DNA from: Actinomycetota bacterium | Lineage (GTDB): Bacteria > Actinomycetota > Actinomycetes > Propionibacteriales > Propionibacteriaceae | NCBI GenBank assembly: GCA_016213595.1 | Contig: JACRAA010000268.1 | Location: 1 to 6,505 of the forward strand | Length of the DNA stretch: 6,505 nt | Direction: 5' to 3' | Shown here: positions 6,256 to 6,505 of the stretch, piece after piece | Layout of the letters: the number at the start of each line of letters is the position of its first letter | Numbering within the stretch: position 1 is the first letter of the stretch | The notes under the pieces: model-generated | Told to the model about the DNA's origin: nothing | The model's database searches: none | What the model saw: only the letters and a program-made list of their open reading frames with translations | Translations under genes and position numbers: made by a program

Positions 6256-6505
6256 TCACTCGTCCGGCCGGGCCGCCATGGCTACCGCCTGTCGCATCGC
6301 CTCGTACATGCTCTCCGGATCGACTCGACCCGTACCGGCGATGTCGAAGGCCGTGCCATGGTCGACGCTGGTACGGACCACGGGCAGGCCGACGGTGATG
6401 TTCACCCCGTGCTCGATCCCCAGAGCCTTGATGGGACCGTGGCCCTGGTCGTGGTACATCGCCACCACCAGGTCGAAGTCGCCTCGAGTGGCCAGGAAGA
6501 AGACC
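6256..6505 (-). CDS. pdxA: PdxA-family 4-phosphohydroxy-acid dehydrogenase (C-terminal part)
   Basis: Only the last 82 residues are visible; the gene enters from the right edge. The segment reads VVAMYHDQGHGPIKALG, then GVNITVGLPVVRTSVDHGTA and FDIAGTGRVDP. These are the hallmark C-terminal motifs of PdxA, including two of its three metal-binding histidines (YHDQ and VDHGTA; His211 and His266 in E. coli numbering). PdxA oxidises 4-phosphohydroxy-L-threonine in vitamin B6 synthesis. PdxA2 relatives instead oxidise and decarboxylate 4-phospho-D-threonate or D-erythronate to dihydroxyacetone phosphate in acid-sugar catabolism. The YHDQGH variant and the sugar-locus context lean towards the PdxA2 type, but the fragment cannot settle this. 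The gene ends at a TGA at 6256-6258, converging on the DUF2200 gene, so it belongs to a separate transcript. Confidence 0.9.
   Translation of the reverse strand, partial: VFFLATRGDFDLVVAMYHDQGHGPIKALGIEHGVNITVGLPVVRTSVDHGTAFDIAGTGRVDPESMYEAMRQAVAMAARPDE

Noticed and set aside
1..6505. CRISPR, tRNA, rRNA, insertion sequence or phage attachment site
   Set aside because: I saw no regularly spaced repeats, cloverleaf, transposase motifs or long terminal inverted repeats anywhere in the window.

Overview
The window looks like a piece of a moderately high-GC actinomycete chromosome. This rests on a strong G/C third-position bias, GC-rich shadow frames on the opposite strands, a twin-arginine-type lipoprotein signal, and protein families that resemble actinobacterial homologues. 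I cannot name the species. It holds a carbohydrate-uptake locus flanked by sugar or sugar-acid metabolism genes. I see no phage, insertion sequence, CRISPR array, tRNA or rRNA.

Layout. A leftward gene cluster fills positions 4497 down to 1: a solute-binding lipoprotein (4497-3196), two CUT1-type ABC permeases (2938-2009 and 2019-1051), a small DUF624/YesL-like membrane protein (1079-420), and the N-terminal part of a TIM-barrel sugar isomerase/epimerase (337 to beyond the left edge). The last three junctions up to the DUF624 gene overlap or couple tightly. A 257-bp gap with a hairpin separates the binding-protein gene from the permeases. Rightward from 4716 run a D-2-hydroxyacid dehydrogenase gene broken by an apparent single extra G (4716-5727) and a DUF2200 gene (5837-6187). 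The 3' end of a leftward pdxA-family gene enters from the right edge (6505-6256). No gene-free stretch exceeds 300 bases.

Regulation. The 218-bp divergent region between 4498 and 4715 carries a good sigma70-like promoter on each strand, both with 17-bp spacers. The two promoters overlap face to face. A 14-bp inverted repeat with a central CG, of the kind LacI-family repressors bind, covers the -10 box of the transporter promoter and the expected start region of the dehydrogenase promoter. A nested inverted repeat lies in the long leader of the binding-protein gene.

How it may work together (inference). The binding protein and permeases import a sugar, oligosaccharide or sugar acid. They need an ATPase encoded elsewhere, because none is present here. 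The isomerase, 2-hydroxyacid dehydrogenase and PdxA-type dehydrogenase would process it, and PdxA relatives acting on 4-phospho-threonate or erythronate make a four-carbon acid-sugar route worth testing. The substrate cannot be read from sequence alone. I found no convincing new biological system. The most notable points are the broken dehydrogenase, the interlocked promoters, and an apparent ACG start on the isomerase gene.
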